Of a stretch of 64,000 bases of DNA, positions 1-8,359 are shown piece after piece. Each line of letters opens with the position of its first letter. The first letter of the stretch is position 1. Under the pieces are notes generated by a model that saw only the letters and a list, made by a program, of their open reading frames with translations, was not told the origin of the DNA and ran no database searches. The translations under genes were made by a program, and so were the position numbers. This DNA comes from Winogradskyella sp. (GTDB lineage: Bacteria; Bacteroidota; Bacteroidia; Flavobacteriales; Flavobacteriaceae): contig NZ_JABSSU010000003.1 of NCBI RefSeq assembly GCF_013213835.1, positions 124,001-188,000 on the forward strand. Direction: 5' to 3'.

Positions 1-2346
1 TGCATTTATATCACTGTTGCTAGCCATTACCATTTCTACTTGTTTTTTTGTCGCAATATGGTTGACTGAATCAAAGGTTCTTTTTATAGTTTCTCTAATA
101 TTATGCTTTTGAATATTTAATTGTGCTCTACCTTTCGATAATTTTTCAAAATCTAAAATGTTATGTATTAAACGTGATAACCTATCACTATCCTGAAGCA
201 TATTTTTAAGAAACTGTGTTTTAATTTCTTCTGGCATGTCGTCATCATCATCCATCAAAAGCTCAGTTGTGGCACGGATTCCGGTAATTGGGGTTTTTAA
301 CTCGTGTGCTACAGTATCTAAAAACTCATCTTTTTGTTTGTCTTTTTCTCTAAGTTCTTGATTGGCATGTTTTAATTGATTCGTTAATGTTGTTAATTCT
401 TCAGACTTTTCACGTAACAACTTATTTCTTGCAATGGTCTCTTTAGATTCTTCAAGCATTTTCAAAACTTCAACTAAACTCACTTCTTCTTCTTTTACCA
501 CACTAGAAATTAAAATCTTTGCTGAAGCACTACCAATACTTCCAGTTAATAGCTTTTCAGAAAAATTAATTAATCTGGCATCTGCCATCTGTGTATCCGC
601 AGGCAGATCGTACTTTCTAAAAAATAAATTCAACGCGCGTTCAGTACGTTTTTCACCTAAAAACTTGACCAATACATTTCTAATTTCAGCTACGTAGGCT
701 TCACCTTTCCAAACTAATGCGCCATCCTGAAGATCTTTATAGTTTTGACTATCGATAAACATTTCGGCATAATTACGTTCTCGATAATTTCCTTTTATCA
801 ATACTGAAAAAGTGATAAAGCAGAATATATTTACAATCATACTCCAGAAAAATGCATGTGCAGGTGGACTCAAGAAATCTATACCAAATAACGCATGTGG
901 TTTTAACATTTCTATATTCAAAAATCCATTTTGAATGAAGTCATCCGTGCCGGTTAATGCGTAAGATGAAAATGGTAAAATGAGTGTATAAAAAACGACT
1001 ATAAAACCAGCTAAAATTCCAGCAATTACAGCTTTTGACGAACCGCGATTCCAAAACAAACCAATAAAAAATGATGGTGCTAGCTGTGTTATTATTACAA
1101 AAGCTATGAGTCCGATAGAATATAACGACAGTTCAAATGAAAAATTTACATAGAACGCATAAGCAAGTATGATTATAGAGAAAATTGAAATACGTCTAAT
1201 ATTCTTAATGTATTTGGCATTGCTTTCAGAACCGCTTTTAGAAAAACGATCTAAAAATCCATAAGGAATCACTAGGTTATTACTTACCATTGTAGATAAA
1301 GCTAGTGTTGCCACAACAACCATTGAAATCACTGCTGAAAAACCACCAAGAAAAACCAACACGGATAAAAATGTATTTCCATTTTTTAACGGTAACAGTA
1401 AGGCATAATACTCAGCTCTTTGAGTATCACCAATAGTGAGATTTCCAGCCCAAGCAATGAATATTACAAACACATTAAACAACAATAAATACAAGGGAAA
1501 CATCCATATGGCATTCTTTAAATGTTTTTCTCTGACATTTTCTACAACTGCTACTTGAAACTGTCTTGGTAATAAGAAAATAGCCATAAATGATAATAAA
1601 ATGGTATACAACCAATTAAAGCCATCTTCGAATCCATTGATTTTAGTCAACCTATCAAAATTTTCTGTTTGAGATATTTTTGAATAAATATCTTCAGTAC
1701 CATCAAATAAAAAATAAGTCACGTAAATACCTACAAACAGAAAAAACACTAATTTTAGTATAGATTCAAAAGCAACGGACATTACAATGCCTTTATGTTT
1801 TTCTGAAGCGTCTGTAGTTTGAGTGCCGAAGAATGTTGCAAATACCGCTAAAAGTAAAGCAATATAAAACGTAGAATCATCATATACCGAAGTTGACATA
1901 TAACTTGTATCATCGGATAAAATCTGAAATGTTTCAGAAACTGCCTTTAATTGCAATGAGATATATGGCACAATACCAAACAAACACACTAATGTTACTA
2001 AAGCGCCAAGAAATCTATGATTACCATAACGCAATGAAATAAAATCTGCAATAGAACTGATTTTGTGTTGTTTGGAAATCCTGATGATTTTTCTGAGCAC
2101 CACAATCCATAAAGGTGCTGCAATTACAGGTCCTAAATATATTGGCAAAAAGTTAATCCCTGAATTTGCCGCAATACCTATACTACCGTAATATGTCCAA
2201 GCTGTGCAATATACAGCAAGTGATAAAGTATATATTATTGAGTTATTCACCCATTTGCTTTTTGCATTCTTTTCAGATACATAAGCAATAGCAAATAATG
2301 CAATGAGATATACTATTATTATGGAAAATAAAACGTAATTACTCAT
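1..2346 (-). CDS. SLC5/STAC-type sensor histidine kinase (3' end cut by window)
   Basis: Reading leftward from the ATG at 2346, the frame is open for 782 codons to the window edge, so the C-terminus is missing. Roughly the first 480 residues are a multi-helix sodium:solute symporter (SSS/SLC5) domain. Next comes a stretch matching the STAC domain that links SLC5 domains to kinases (visible as FLGEKRTERALNLFF and ILISSVVKEEEVSLVEV), then a coiled coil, then a HisKA domain with HELKTP; the phosphorylated His is near residue 681. The ATPase domain lies outside the window. CbrA is the best-known relative: it senses or transports a nutrient and controls carbon use. The start overlaps the preceding small gene by 8 bases, suggesting translational coupling. 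Substrate unknown; the acetate-type symporter next door suggests carboxylates (inference). Confidence 0.9.
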   Translation of the reverse strand, partial: MSNYVLFSIIIVYLIALFAIAYVSEKNAKSKWVNNSIIYTLSLAVYCTAWTYYGSIGIAANSGINFLPIYLGPVIAAPLWIVVLRKIIRISKQHKISSIADFISLRYGNHRFLGALVTLVCLFGIVPYISLQLKAVSETFQILSDDTSYMSTSVYDDSTFYIALLLAVFATFFGTQTTDASEKHKGIVMSVAFESILKLVFFLFVGIYVTYFLFDGTEDIYSKISQTENFDRLTKINGFEDGFNWLYTILLSFMAIFLLPRQFQVAVVENVREKHLKNAIWMFPLYLLLFNVFVIFIAWAGNLTIGDTQRAEYYALLLPLKNGNTFLSVLVFLGGFSAVISMVVVATLALSTMVSNNLVIPYGFLDRFSKSGSESNAKYIKNIRRISIFSIIILAYAFYVNFSFELSLYSIGLIAFVIITQLAPSFFIGLFWNRGSSKAVIAGILAGFIVVFYTLILPFSSYALTGTDDFIQNGFLNIEMLKPHALFGIDFLSPPAHAFFWSMIVNIFCFITFSVLIKGNYRERNYAEMFIDSQNYKDLQDGALVWKGEAYVAEIRNVLVKFLGEKRTERALNLFFRKYDLPADTQMADARLINFSEKLLTGSIGSASAKILISSVVKEEEVSLVEVLKMLEESKETIARNKLLREKSEELTTLTNQLKHANQELREKDKQKDEFLDTVAHELKTPITGIRATTELLMDDDDDMPEEIKTQFLKNMLQDSDRLSRLIHNILDFEKLSKGRAQLNIQKHNIRETIKRTFDSVNHIATKKQVEMVMASNSDINA

Positions 2347-2533
2347 AATGACGTTTTAAGACGATGTAAGACACCACAATGACCGCCAACCAGATTGAAA
2401 AAATTGAAATATAAAACGACGGGATTCCAAATAATTGACTATCACCGTTAAAAATAAACACAACAGGAACACTCAACAACACAAAAGTGGCTATAGAAAG
2501 AATAATGAGTTTTTGTTCGTGACGTTTTTTCAA
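2339..2533 (-). CDS. DUF3311-like two-helix membrane protein
   Basis: This 64-residue protein has a basic N-terminus and two hydrophobic segments (about residues 9-29 and 38-58). The second contains LFGIPSFYISIFSIWLAV, which looks like the DUF3311 pattern of small proteins that accompany SSS transporters. Its stop overlaps the start of the symporter-kinase gene by 8 bases. It is therefore probably a small subunit or assembly partner of that kinase. The family call rests on pattern similarity only. Confidence 0.7.
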   Translation of the reverse strand: MKKRHEQKLIILSIATFVLLSVPVVFIFNGDSQLFGIPSFYISIFSIWLAVIVVSYIVLKRHYE

Positions 2534-2605
2534 AAGGAAAGCTTGATTTAATTAGTTCTTGAAATGTAATAAAAGATTCTCAAACGGTTTTACTATTAAT
2601 AAAAA

Positions 2606-2634
2606 AAACAGTGCTGTCATTAACAGCACTGTTT
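2606..2634 (-). terminator. Intrinsic terminator of the symporter operon
   Basis: Perfect 12-bp arms (AAACAGTGCTGT and its complement) around a 5-base loop. On the minus strand the hairpin is followed by a run of T (TTTTTTTTA). It lies 24 bases past the stop of the symporter gene and separates the symporter operon from the kinase operon. Confidence 0.85.
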
Positions 2635-2657
2635 CTACTAACTAATAAATAAGACAT

Positions 2658-4433
2658 CTAGTGACTTTGAGCTTCTCCGGCACCAGACGGAATTCTTATG
2701 TTTTCAACTATTTCTTGTACATGTTGTGGTGGTGCAGGTGTCATACGAGACACAACTACTGAAACTACAACGTTAACTAGCATAGCTACTGTACCAAAAC
2801 CTTCTGGTGATGTACCAAACCACCATTCACTTGCTGGTCTTGGATCCATTACTCCTATAAGTCCTGTTTTATATCTTATCATGTAGAACAACATCAGAGA
2901 AATACCTACTACCATACCAGCAATAGCACCTTGCTTGTTCATACGTTTATCGAATATTCCCAAGATAATTGCTGGGAAGAATGACGCAGCTGCCAATCCA
3001 AATGCTAGCGCAACTACGGCGGCGACAAAACCTGGTGGCTTAATACCTGCTAAACCTGCGACGATTACAGCAAATACAATTGCAATTCTTGCCCACATTA
3101 ATTCTCCTTTATCAGAAATGTCTGGTTTAATTTGCTTCTTGATAAGATCATGAGAAATTGAAGTAGAAATTACCAATAGTAATCCTGCTGCTGTTGATAA
3201 TGCCGCGGCTAATCCACCCGCAGCCACTAAAGCAATAACCCAATTAGGTAATTTTGCTATTTCAGGATTTGCTAATACCATGATATCTCTATCTACATAT
3301 AATTCGTTTGCAGAATCATTAGCATTTGATATTAATCTTTCACCACTTGTTCCTCTTTCTTTAGTATAAACAGGTTTTTTGCCTTCAATTGCACTTCCTG
3401 CTACATATTGAATTTTACCATCTCCATTTTTATCTGACCAAGCAATTAGACCTGTATCTTCCCAGTTTTTAAACCAACCAGGAACTTCAGTATACTCAGT
3501 ACCACTAACAGTTTCGATTAAGTTAGTTCTTGCAAATACAGCAATTGCAGGTGCAGTTGTATAAAGTATTGCAATGAATAATAATGCTAAACCTGCAGAT
3601 TTACGTGCGTCTTTAACCTTTGGCACTGTAAAGAAACGTACAATTACGTGAGGTAAACCGGCTGTACCAACCATTAATGCTAAGGTAATAGCAAAAACAT
3701 CCCAAGTAGATTTAGATCCATCCGTATATTCTTTAAAACCTAATTGTGTATGTAATGCGTCTAGTTTATCGAGTAAAAATGTGCCATCTTCAACAGTTCC
3801 TCCCATTCCTATTTGAGGAATAATGTTTCCTGTCATCTGCATTGAAATAAAGAATGCAGGTACCATAAATGCAAAGATTAATACACAGTATTGTGCTACT
3901 TGAGTATATGTAATCCCTTTCATTCCCCCAAGGAATGCAAATACCAATACGATGGCCATACCGATAACTACACCAATGTTAATATCTACCTGTAAGAATT
4001 GAGAAAATACAACACCAACACCACGCATTTGTCCTGCCACGTATGTAAACGACACTAATAATGCACAGATTACAGCTACTGTTCTTGCTGTATTAGAATA
4101 ATAACGGTCACCAATAAAATCTGGCACTGTAAATTTTCCGAATTTCCTGAGATAAGGTGCGAGTAATAAGGCGAGTAATACGTAGCCACCAGTCCAACCC
4201 ATAAGGTAAACTGAACCATCATAACCGGTAAATGAAATAATACCAGCCATAGAGATAAATGACGCAGCACTCATCCAGTCTGCTGCTGTTGCCATACCAT
4301 TTGCTAACGGTGAAACACCACCACCAGCAACATAAAAGTCTTTTGTTGAGCCTGCTCTAGCCCAAATTGCGATTCCGAAATATAGTGCGAATGTGATTCC
4401 TACTAATATCCATGTCCAAGTTTGTACACTCAT
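2658..4433 (-). CDS. Sodium:solute symporter large subunit (VC_2705/ActP-like)
   Basis: A 591-residue SSS-family membrane protein with about 13 helices. The opening residues (VGITFALYFGIAIWARAGST) and the TAADWMSAASFISMAG stretch are typical of the two-subunit acetate/carboxylate symporters, whose large subunit is close to this length. It carries an extracytoplasmic insertion near residues 310-400 that includes an EF-hand-like loop, DKNGDGKI (about 333-340), a potential Ca2+ site. The DUF4212 small subunit starts upstream with a 32-base gap, so the two form an operon. Likely role: Na+-driven uptake of acetate or a similar short-chain acid across the inner membrane; the exact substrate cannot be read from sequence. 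Confidence 0.92.
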   Translation of the reverse strand: MSVQTWTWILVGITFALYFGIAIWARAGSTKDFYVAGGGVSPLANGMATAADWMSAASFISMAGIISFTGYDGSVYLMGWTGGYVLLALLLAPYLRKFGKFTVPDFIGDRYYSNTARTVAVICALLVSFTYVAGQMRGVGVVFSQFLQVDINIGVVIGMAIVLVFAFLGGMKGITYTQVAQYCVLIFAFMVPAFFISMQMTGNIIPQIGMGGTVEDGTFLLDKLDALHTQLGFKEYTDGSKSTWDVFAITLALMVGTAGLPHVIVRFFTVPKVKDARKSAGLALLFIAILYTTAPAIAVFARTNLIETVSGTEYTEVPGWFKNWEDTGLIAWSDKNGDGKIQYVAGSAIEGKKPVYTKERGTSGERLISNANDSANELYVDRDIMVLANPEIAKLPNWVIALVAAGGLAAALSTAAGLLLVISTSISHDLIKKQIKPDISDKGELMWARIAIVFAVIVAGLAGIKPPGFVAAVVALAFGLAAASFFPAIILGIFDKRMNKQGAIAGMVVGISLMLFYMIRYKTGLIGVMDPRPASEWWFGTSPEGFGTVAMLVNVVVSVVVSRMTPAPPQHVQEIVENIRIPSGAGEAQSH

Positions 4434-4465
4434 AATTTTTATAATTTTTTGGTTATTAGTTAGGA

Positions 4466-4726
4466 CTATTCGTCGTAACCGTATTTTTTATCTAGTTTAT
4501 TCATTATTCTTACGTACACGAAGATGAGAATTACGAATACGTATATTGAACCTTGTTGTGCAAACCAAAATCCTAGTTTGAAACCACCAAGTCTTATTTC
4601 GTTTAAAGCATCTTTAAATAAGATACCACAGCCATAGGATACTAAAAACCAAATGACTAAAAGTATGGAAAGGTATTTTACGTTTTCCTTCCAATATGCG
4701 ACTGCATTGCTTTTATTGTCAGACAT
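4466..4726 (-). CDS. DUF4212 symporter small subunit
   Basis: An 86-residue protein with two membrane helices (about 18-36 and 55-73) and the signature YWKENVKYLSILLVIWFLVS plus LGFWFAQQGSIYVFV. This is the DUF4212 (sodium/substrate symporter small subunit) family, found almost always just upstream of the VC_2705-type large subunit, as here. Likely needed for a functional symporter complex. Confidence 0.93.
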   Translation of the reverse strand: MSDNKSNAVAYWKENVKYLSILLVIWFLVSYGCGILFKDALNEIRLGGFKLGFWFAQQGSIYVFVILIFVYVRIMNKLDKKYGYDE

Positions 4727-4740
4727 AATTGAGATTGTTT

Positions 4741-5988
4741 TTATAAGAAAATATGTGTTTGTAATCTGAAAATATTAGTCGATTCAGCACCCGTAGCACC
4801 TCTTGAACCTGTTGTAAATTCAGCTGTAATTTTTGCGAAATGACCGTTGATGAAATAGTTAAGTCCTAAACCAACTTCATTACTTGTTTCTGGTGTAAAA
4901 TCTAAATCAACAGAATTGTAAGTAAGGTAAGGCATCAATTTAGCATCTCTGAAAAGAACACCTACTTGGCCATGTAGGACAGAACCTGAAGATGGTACTA
5001 AACCACCTGATGCGAAACCATCTGTACTACCATATTTGTAGTTGTAGAAAGCACCTAATGCATTTATTGCAAGCTTATCATTTATTGGCGCATCATAGAA
5101 AACATCTGCAGCGAAATGGGTTACAGATTCTCTATCTTCTAGGTCATTAACAGCTAATGCGTTTGGGTGATGGAAGAAACCAGCACCAACACTTAGTACC
5201 TTCTTCTTTCCTAAATAAGTACCAACAAAATATGGTAATTTATCAGATTCTTTGTCGAAGATGTCATACTTAAAGTAACCTGCGTAATTCCAAAGTCCTG
5301 TAGCATCTTCATTTGAATTATCTACTTGATATGAAGGTACAGCACCTAATGTTCCAATATTATTTCTGGCATTATTGGCAGAAACTCTATAGTGAAATTT
5401 CCCTAAAGATCCTTTAGCATATATACCTAAATGACGTGCAAACTGGTCACTTGTGGTAATATTACCCCAAGGAAATAGTCTTGCATCAGAATTACCAGCA
5501 CCTGGATTATCTAAAGTCATCATATTTAATGTACTTTGATTTGATAATCTTGAAATACCATTCCAGTAATGTAAACCTGTTCCAACGTGTAGTTTTCCAG
5601 GTTCAACAGCGAATTCTGCCCAAGCATCATGTAAAAACAACAAACTACTTTGATTAGAAGATTGTGTATTAGGATTTGCTGTTAAATTACCTGCATTTAG
5701 ATTATTCAAACCAAAATGTGTTAATATTAAAAAACGCGGTGAGATCTGTGCATAAGCTAAGAAACGAGATCTTCTAATAGAGTATCTTAAACTTTCTCTG
5801 TTAGAATTTGCTTCCATCCATAACTGATGCCACATGATAAATCTAACATACTTACTTCCATCTTCATTCAGTTTAAGCTGAAGCGGCTTGTAAGAGTGGT
5901 CTGGTTTTGAATCTTCTTGCTGACCTGAAGCCGTTAAAGGCATCAAAATCAAAGCAAAAAGAAACAAGATTAAATTTGTTTTCTTCAT
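4741..5988 (-). CDS. Outer-membrane porin-like beta barrel
   Basis: A 415-residue protein. The signal peptide (MKKTNLILFLFALILMPLTASGQ) is followed by alternating amphipathic strands rich in aromatic residues and ends in an aromatic/hydrophobic strand (IFRLQTHIFL), as expected for a beta barrel. The RYSIRRSRFLAYAQISPRF region resembles phosphate-selective-porin-like proteins. It ends 14 bases before the DUF4212 gene, so the porin and both symporter subunits probably form one operon giving outer- plus inner-membrane passage for the same substrate (inference). Confidence 0.8.
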   Translation of the reverse strand: MKKTNLILFLFALILMPLTASGQQEDSKPDHSYKPLQLKLNEDGSKYVRFIMWHQLWMEANSNRESLRYSIRRSRFLAYAQISPRFLILTHFGLNNLNAGNLTANPNTQSSNQSSLLFLHDAWAEFAVEPGKLHVGTGLHYWNGISRLSNQSTLNMMTLDNPGAGNSDARLFPWGNITTSDQFARHLGIYAKGSLGKFHYRVSANNARNNIGTLGAVPSYQVDNSNEDATGLWNYAGYFKYDIFDKESDKLPYFVGTYLGKKKVLSVGAGFFHHPNALAVNDLEDRESVTHFAADVFYDAPINDKLAINALGAFYNYKYGSTDGFASGGLVPSSGSVLHGQVGVLFRDAKLMPYLTYNSVDLDFTPETSNEVGLGLNYFINGHFAKITAEFTTGSRGATGAESTNIFRLQTHIFL

Positions 5989-6173
5989 AAAATTAGAAAT
6001 TTAGTTAGTTATTTATTGGTTTTGTGTGCACTACTAAACTCTAAAAAAGAAAGTCTGAAAAAAAAGTTAATATATATATATGTTAATTTAGTATATTTTA
6101 AGTAAGATTTTTAACATCAATCTGGTGTAAGAAATATATTAAACAAAAAATTATTGAAAGTAATTATTTATGA

Positions 6174-6593
6174 CTATTCACGGAATCTTTCCCATTTAAT
6201 CAACATGAATTTGTCACCCAATTCCGTTACAAGTGTTCCAGCCCCAGCAAGATTTTCTCTATCGGAAAAAAAGTTTGATAACTCTTCAGCATTTAATATT
6301 TTATACGTTGGATGGTACTTTGAATTATACGGTCTTTTAATATTATATTTCTTTACCCAATTCATAATACTTACGTGAGAAATCCCAAGAATACGTTCAA
6401 TCTCGCGATATGTTAATCCCTCTAAATATAACTGCAAGGCTTTATTAACATAGTAATCATCAATCTTTTTTCCTAATTTGTTTACTGTGAAATAATAGCC
6501 ACATGACTTACATTTATACCGTTGTCTATTTTTAATAATTCCACTCTTCACATAATTATCTGAACCACAATTAGGACAAGATTCAACTTTCAT
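6174..6593 (-). CDS. InsA-like zinc-ribbon/HTH protein, orphan and probably domesticated
   Basis: A 139-residue protein. Residues 1-35 form a zinc ribbon with two CxxC pairs (CPNCGSDN and CKSCGYYF), as in IS1 InsA and related transposase N-termini. Residues about 50-90 form a helix-turn-helix (LEGLTYREIERILGISHVSI). The last 40 residues, with GAGTLVTELGDKFMLIKWERF, are an extension that short InsA proteins lack. No second transposase frame, DDE domain or terminal inverted repeat is visible nearby. It is transcribed in the same direction as the porin operon and lies just upstream of it, so a regulator of carboxylate uptake is plausible (inference). A fragment of a larger transposase is the alternative. 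Confidence 0.75.
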   Translation of the reverse strand: MKVESCPNCGSDNYVKSGIIKNRQRYKCKSCGYYFTVNKLGKKIDDYYVNKALQLYLEGLTYREIERILGISHVSIMNWVKKYNIKRPYNSKYHPTYKILNAEELSNFFSDRENLAGAGTLVTELGDKFMLIKWERFRE

Positions 6594-6752
6594 AATAATA
6601 GATATATTATTTTAGCATAAATATATTAATTTAGCAGTAAAATTCCAAAATCAATATATTTGTTGATTTACAGAAAAAAAACAATAAACAAAAAAATAAT
6701 AAATATTAAATTATCATATAAGGAAATACATAAGTCTTATTCAACCTTTTAA

Positions 6753-6760
6753 TATCTTTG
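6753..6760 (+). promoter_or_regulatory. Bacteroidota -7 element (TATCTTTG)
   Basis: Exact match to TAnnTTTG, 19 bases before the ATG at 6780. No convincing -33 element is visible. Confidence 0.6.
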
Positions 6761-6779
6761 AGTATCATTAAGAAATAAT

Positions 6780-7130
6780 ATGCCTAAAACACTTTATCGT
6801 ATCTATGTCATTGAATTATCTAAACGCGTTTATACAGAAAGTGTTAAATTCAGAAAATCAAATCCTCAATACAATGGTGTTTTAGAATGCCTATATGTTG
6901 GCATGACGAGTAAACTACCGACAGAACGGTTTGAACAGCATAAGACAGGATATAAAAACAAGAAAGGTTATAAGCTTTCATCTAATATTGTAGAGAAATA
7001 CGGTTTATATCTTAGACCTAGCCTATATAATCATATTGATCCTTTTGTAACAAGTAATGATGCTCTAATAGCAGAAAAAGAAATTACGCTGGAATTACGC
7101 AGAGAAGGATACGCCGTTTGGTCTAATTAA
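6780..7130 (+). CDS. GIY-YIG-like domain protein
   Basis: A 116-residue single-domain protein. YRIYVIEL near the N-terminus and CLYVGMTSK about 50 residues in resemble the paired GIY and YIG strands (YVGMT corresponds to the usual YIGxT). These are followed by an Arg-containing helix (PTERFEQHKTG) and a late Glu (IAEKEITLELRREGY) in the place of the metal-binding Glu. It could be a small standalone nuclease, but the first motif is divergent and activity is uncertain. Its 3' end overlaps the end of bshA on the other strand by 8 bases. Confidence 0.6.
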   Translation: MPKTLYRIYVIELSKRVYTESVKFRKSNPQYNGVLECLYVGMTSKLPTERFEQHKTGYKNKKGYKLSSNIVEKYGLYLRPSLYNHIDPFVTSNDALIAEKEITLELRREGYAVWSN

Positions 7131-8268
7131 TTACCATTTCAGAAAAACGCTCTAAGGTTTGCTCATAAATAGCTTCATACTGTGGTACTATATTATGAAT
7201 ATCAAACTTCCTAGATTGTGCTTTGGCATTAGATTTAAAAGTATTCAACGTATTCAAATCTTTTAAAATTTTAATGGCATTAGCAGACATATCAGTAACA
7301 GCATTAACATCACTTAAATAGCCAGAAAAACCATCTTCATTTACTTCAGGCAAACCACCTGTATTGGTCGATATAACAGGCACACCACTTGCCATAGCTT
7401 CAAGCGCAGCTAATCCAAAACTTTCGGTCTCCGATGGTAATAAAAATAAATCACTAAAACAGAGAATTCTATCTATTTCGTTACTATTTCCAAAGAATAT
7501 GACCTTATCCTCAATACCTAATTCTGTAACCAACAATTCAGCACCTTCTTTTTCTGGGCCTTCACCAACCATCATTAATTTAGCAGGAAGTTCCTTTTGG
7601 ATATTATAGAAGATTTTAATGACATCTGGTATTTGCTTCACTTCTCGCATATTACTTATGTGTGTAACGATACGCTCTTTGTCATTAGCCATCATTGCAC
7701 GTTGACAATCAGTAAAGTTATTTGTATGTTTTTCTAGGTCAATAAAATTAGGAACAACGTGTATATCTTTTTTTATATTAAAAAGTCGTAAAGTGTCATT
7801 TTTAAGACTTTCTGAAACAGAAGTCACAGCGTCAGATTTATTGATACTAAAAGTAACAGCAGGCTTGTAAAAAGGATGATTTCCTACAAGGGTTATATCA
7901 GTACCATGTAAGGTAGTCACTATTGGCACCAATAAACCTTCATCTAATAGCATTTGTTGGGCCATAAATGCTGCATAAGCGTGCGGAATAGCATAATGTA
8001 CATGAAGAAGTTCTATGCCATGTAATTTCACCATATCAACCAATTTACTTGATAAAGCAAGCTCGTAAGGTTGGTAATGAAATAAAGGATATTCAGGGAC
8101 ATGTACTTCATGAAAATGCACATTATTACTTAATAATTCTAACCGTACCGGTTGGCTATAAGTAATGAAATGGATTTCGTGTCCACGTTTTGAAAGTTCT
8201 AATCCTAGCTCTGTAGCCACTACACCACTTCCACCAAATGTTGGATAACAAACAATGCCTATTTTCAT
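7123..8268 (-). CDS. bshA: N-acetyl-alpha-D-glucosaminyl L-malate synthase BshA
   Basis: A 381-residue GT4 glycosyltransferase. The N-terminus MKIGIVCYPTFGGSGVVATE and the later HVHYAIPHA, THISNMREVKQ and LLPSETESFGLAALEAMASG stretches are characteristic of BshA, the first enzyme of bacillithiol synthesis, which transfers GlcNAc from UDP-GlcNAc to L-malate. The length matches the family. The bshB and bshC steps are not encoded in this window. Ninety-one bases separate it from the upstream glycosidase fusion gene on the same strand. Confidence 0.93.
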   Translation of the reverse strand: MKIGIVCYPTFGGSGVVATELGLELSKRGHEIHFITYSQPVRLELLSNNVHFHEVHVPEYPLFHYQPYELALSSKLVDMVKLHGIELLHVHYAIPHAYAAFMAQQMLLDEGLLVPIVTTLHGTDITLVGNHPFYKPAVTFSINKSDAVTSVSESLKNDTLRLFNIKKDIHVVPNFIDLEKHTNNFTDCQRAMMANDKERIVTHISNMREVKQIPDVIKIFYNIQKELPAKLMMVGEGPEKEGAELLVTELGIEDKVIFFGNSNEIDRILCFSDLFLLPSETESFGLAALEAMASGVPVISTNTGGLPEVNEDGFSGYLSDVNAVTDMSANAIKILKDLNTLNTFKSNAKAQSRKFDIHNIVPQYEAIYEQTLERFSEMVIN

Positions 8269-8359
8269 AAAAATTTGAAAGATTATTGGTCTTTACCTTG
8301 GTAGCAAGTTATGGTAAATCCTTACAACTTCAACATTTTTAACTTATAATTAAATGCAA

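Noticed and set aside
6154-6378. Plus-strand open frame of 74 codons
   Set aside because: It is antisense to the InsA-like gene, with no promoter and no recognisable protein features.
6174-6593. Complete IS1-type insertion sequence
   Set aside because: No second transposase frame, DDE residues, terminal inverted repeats or target duplication could be found around the gene.
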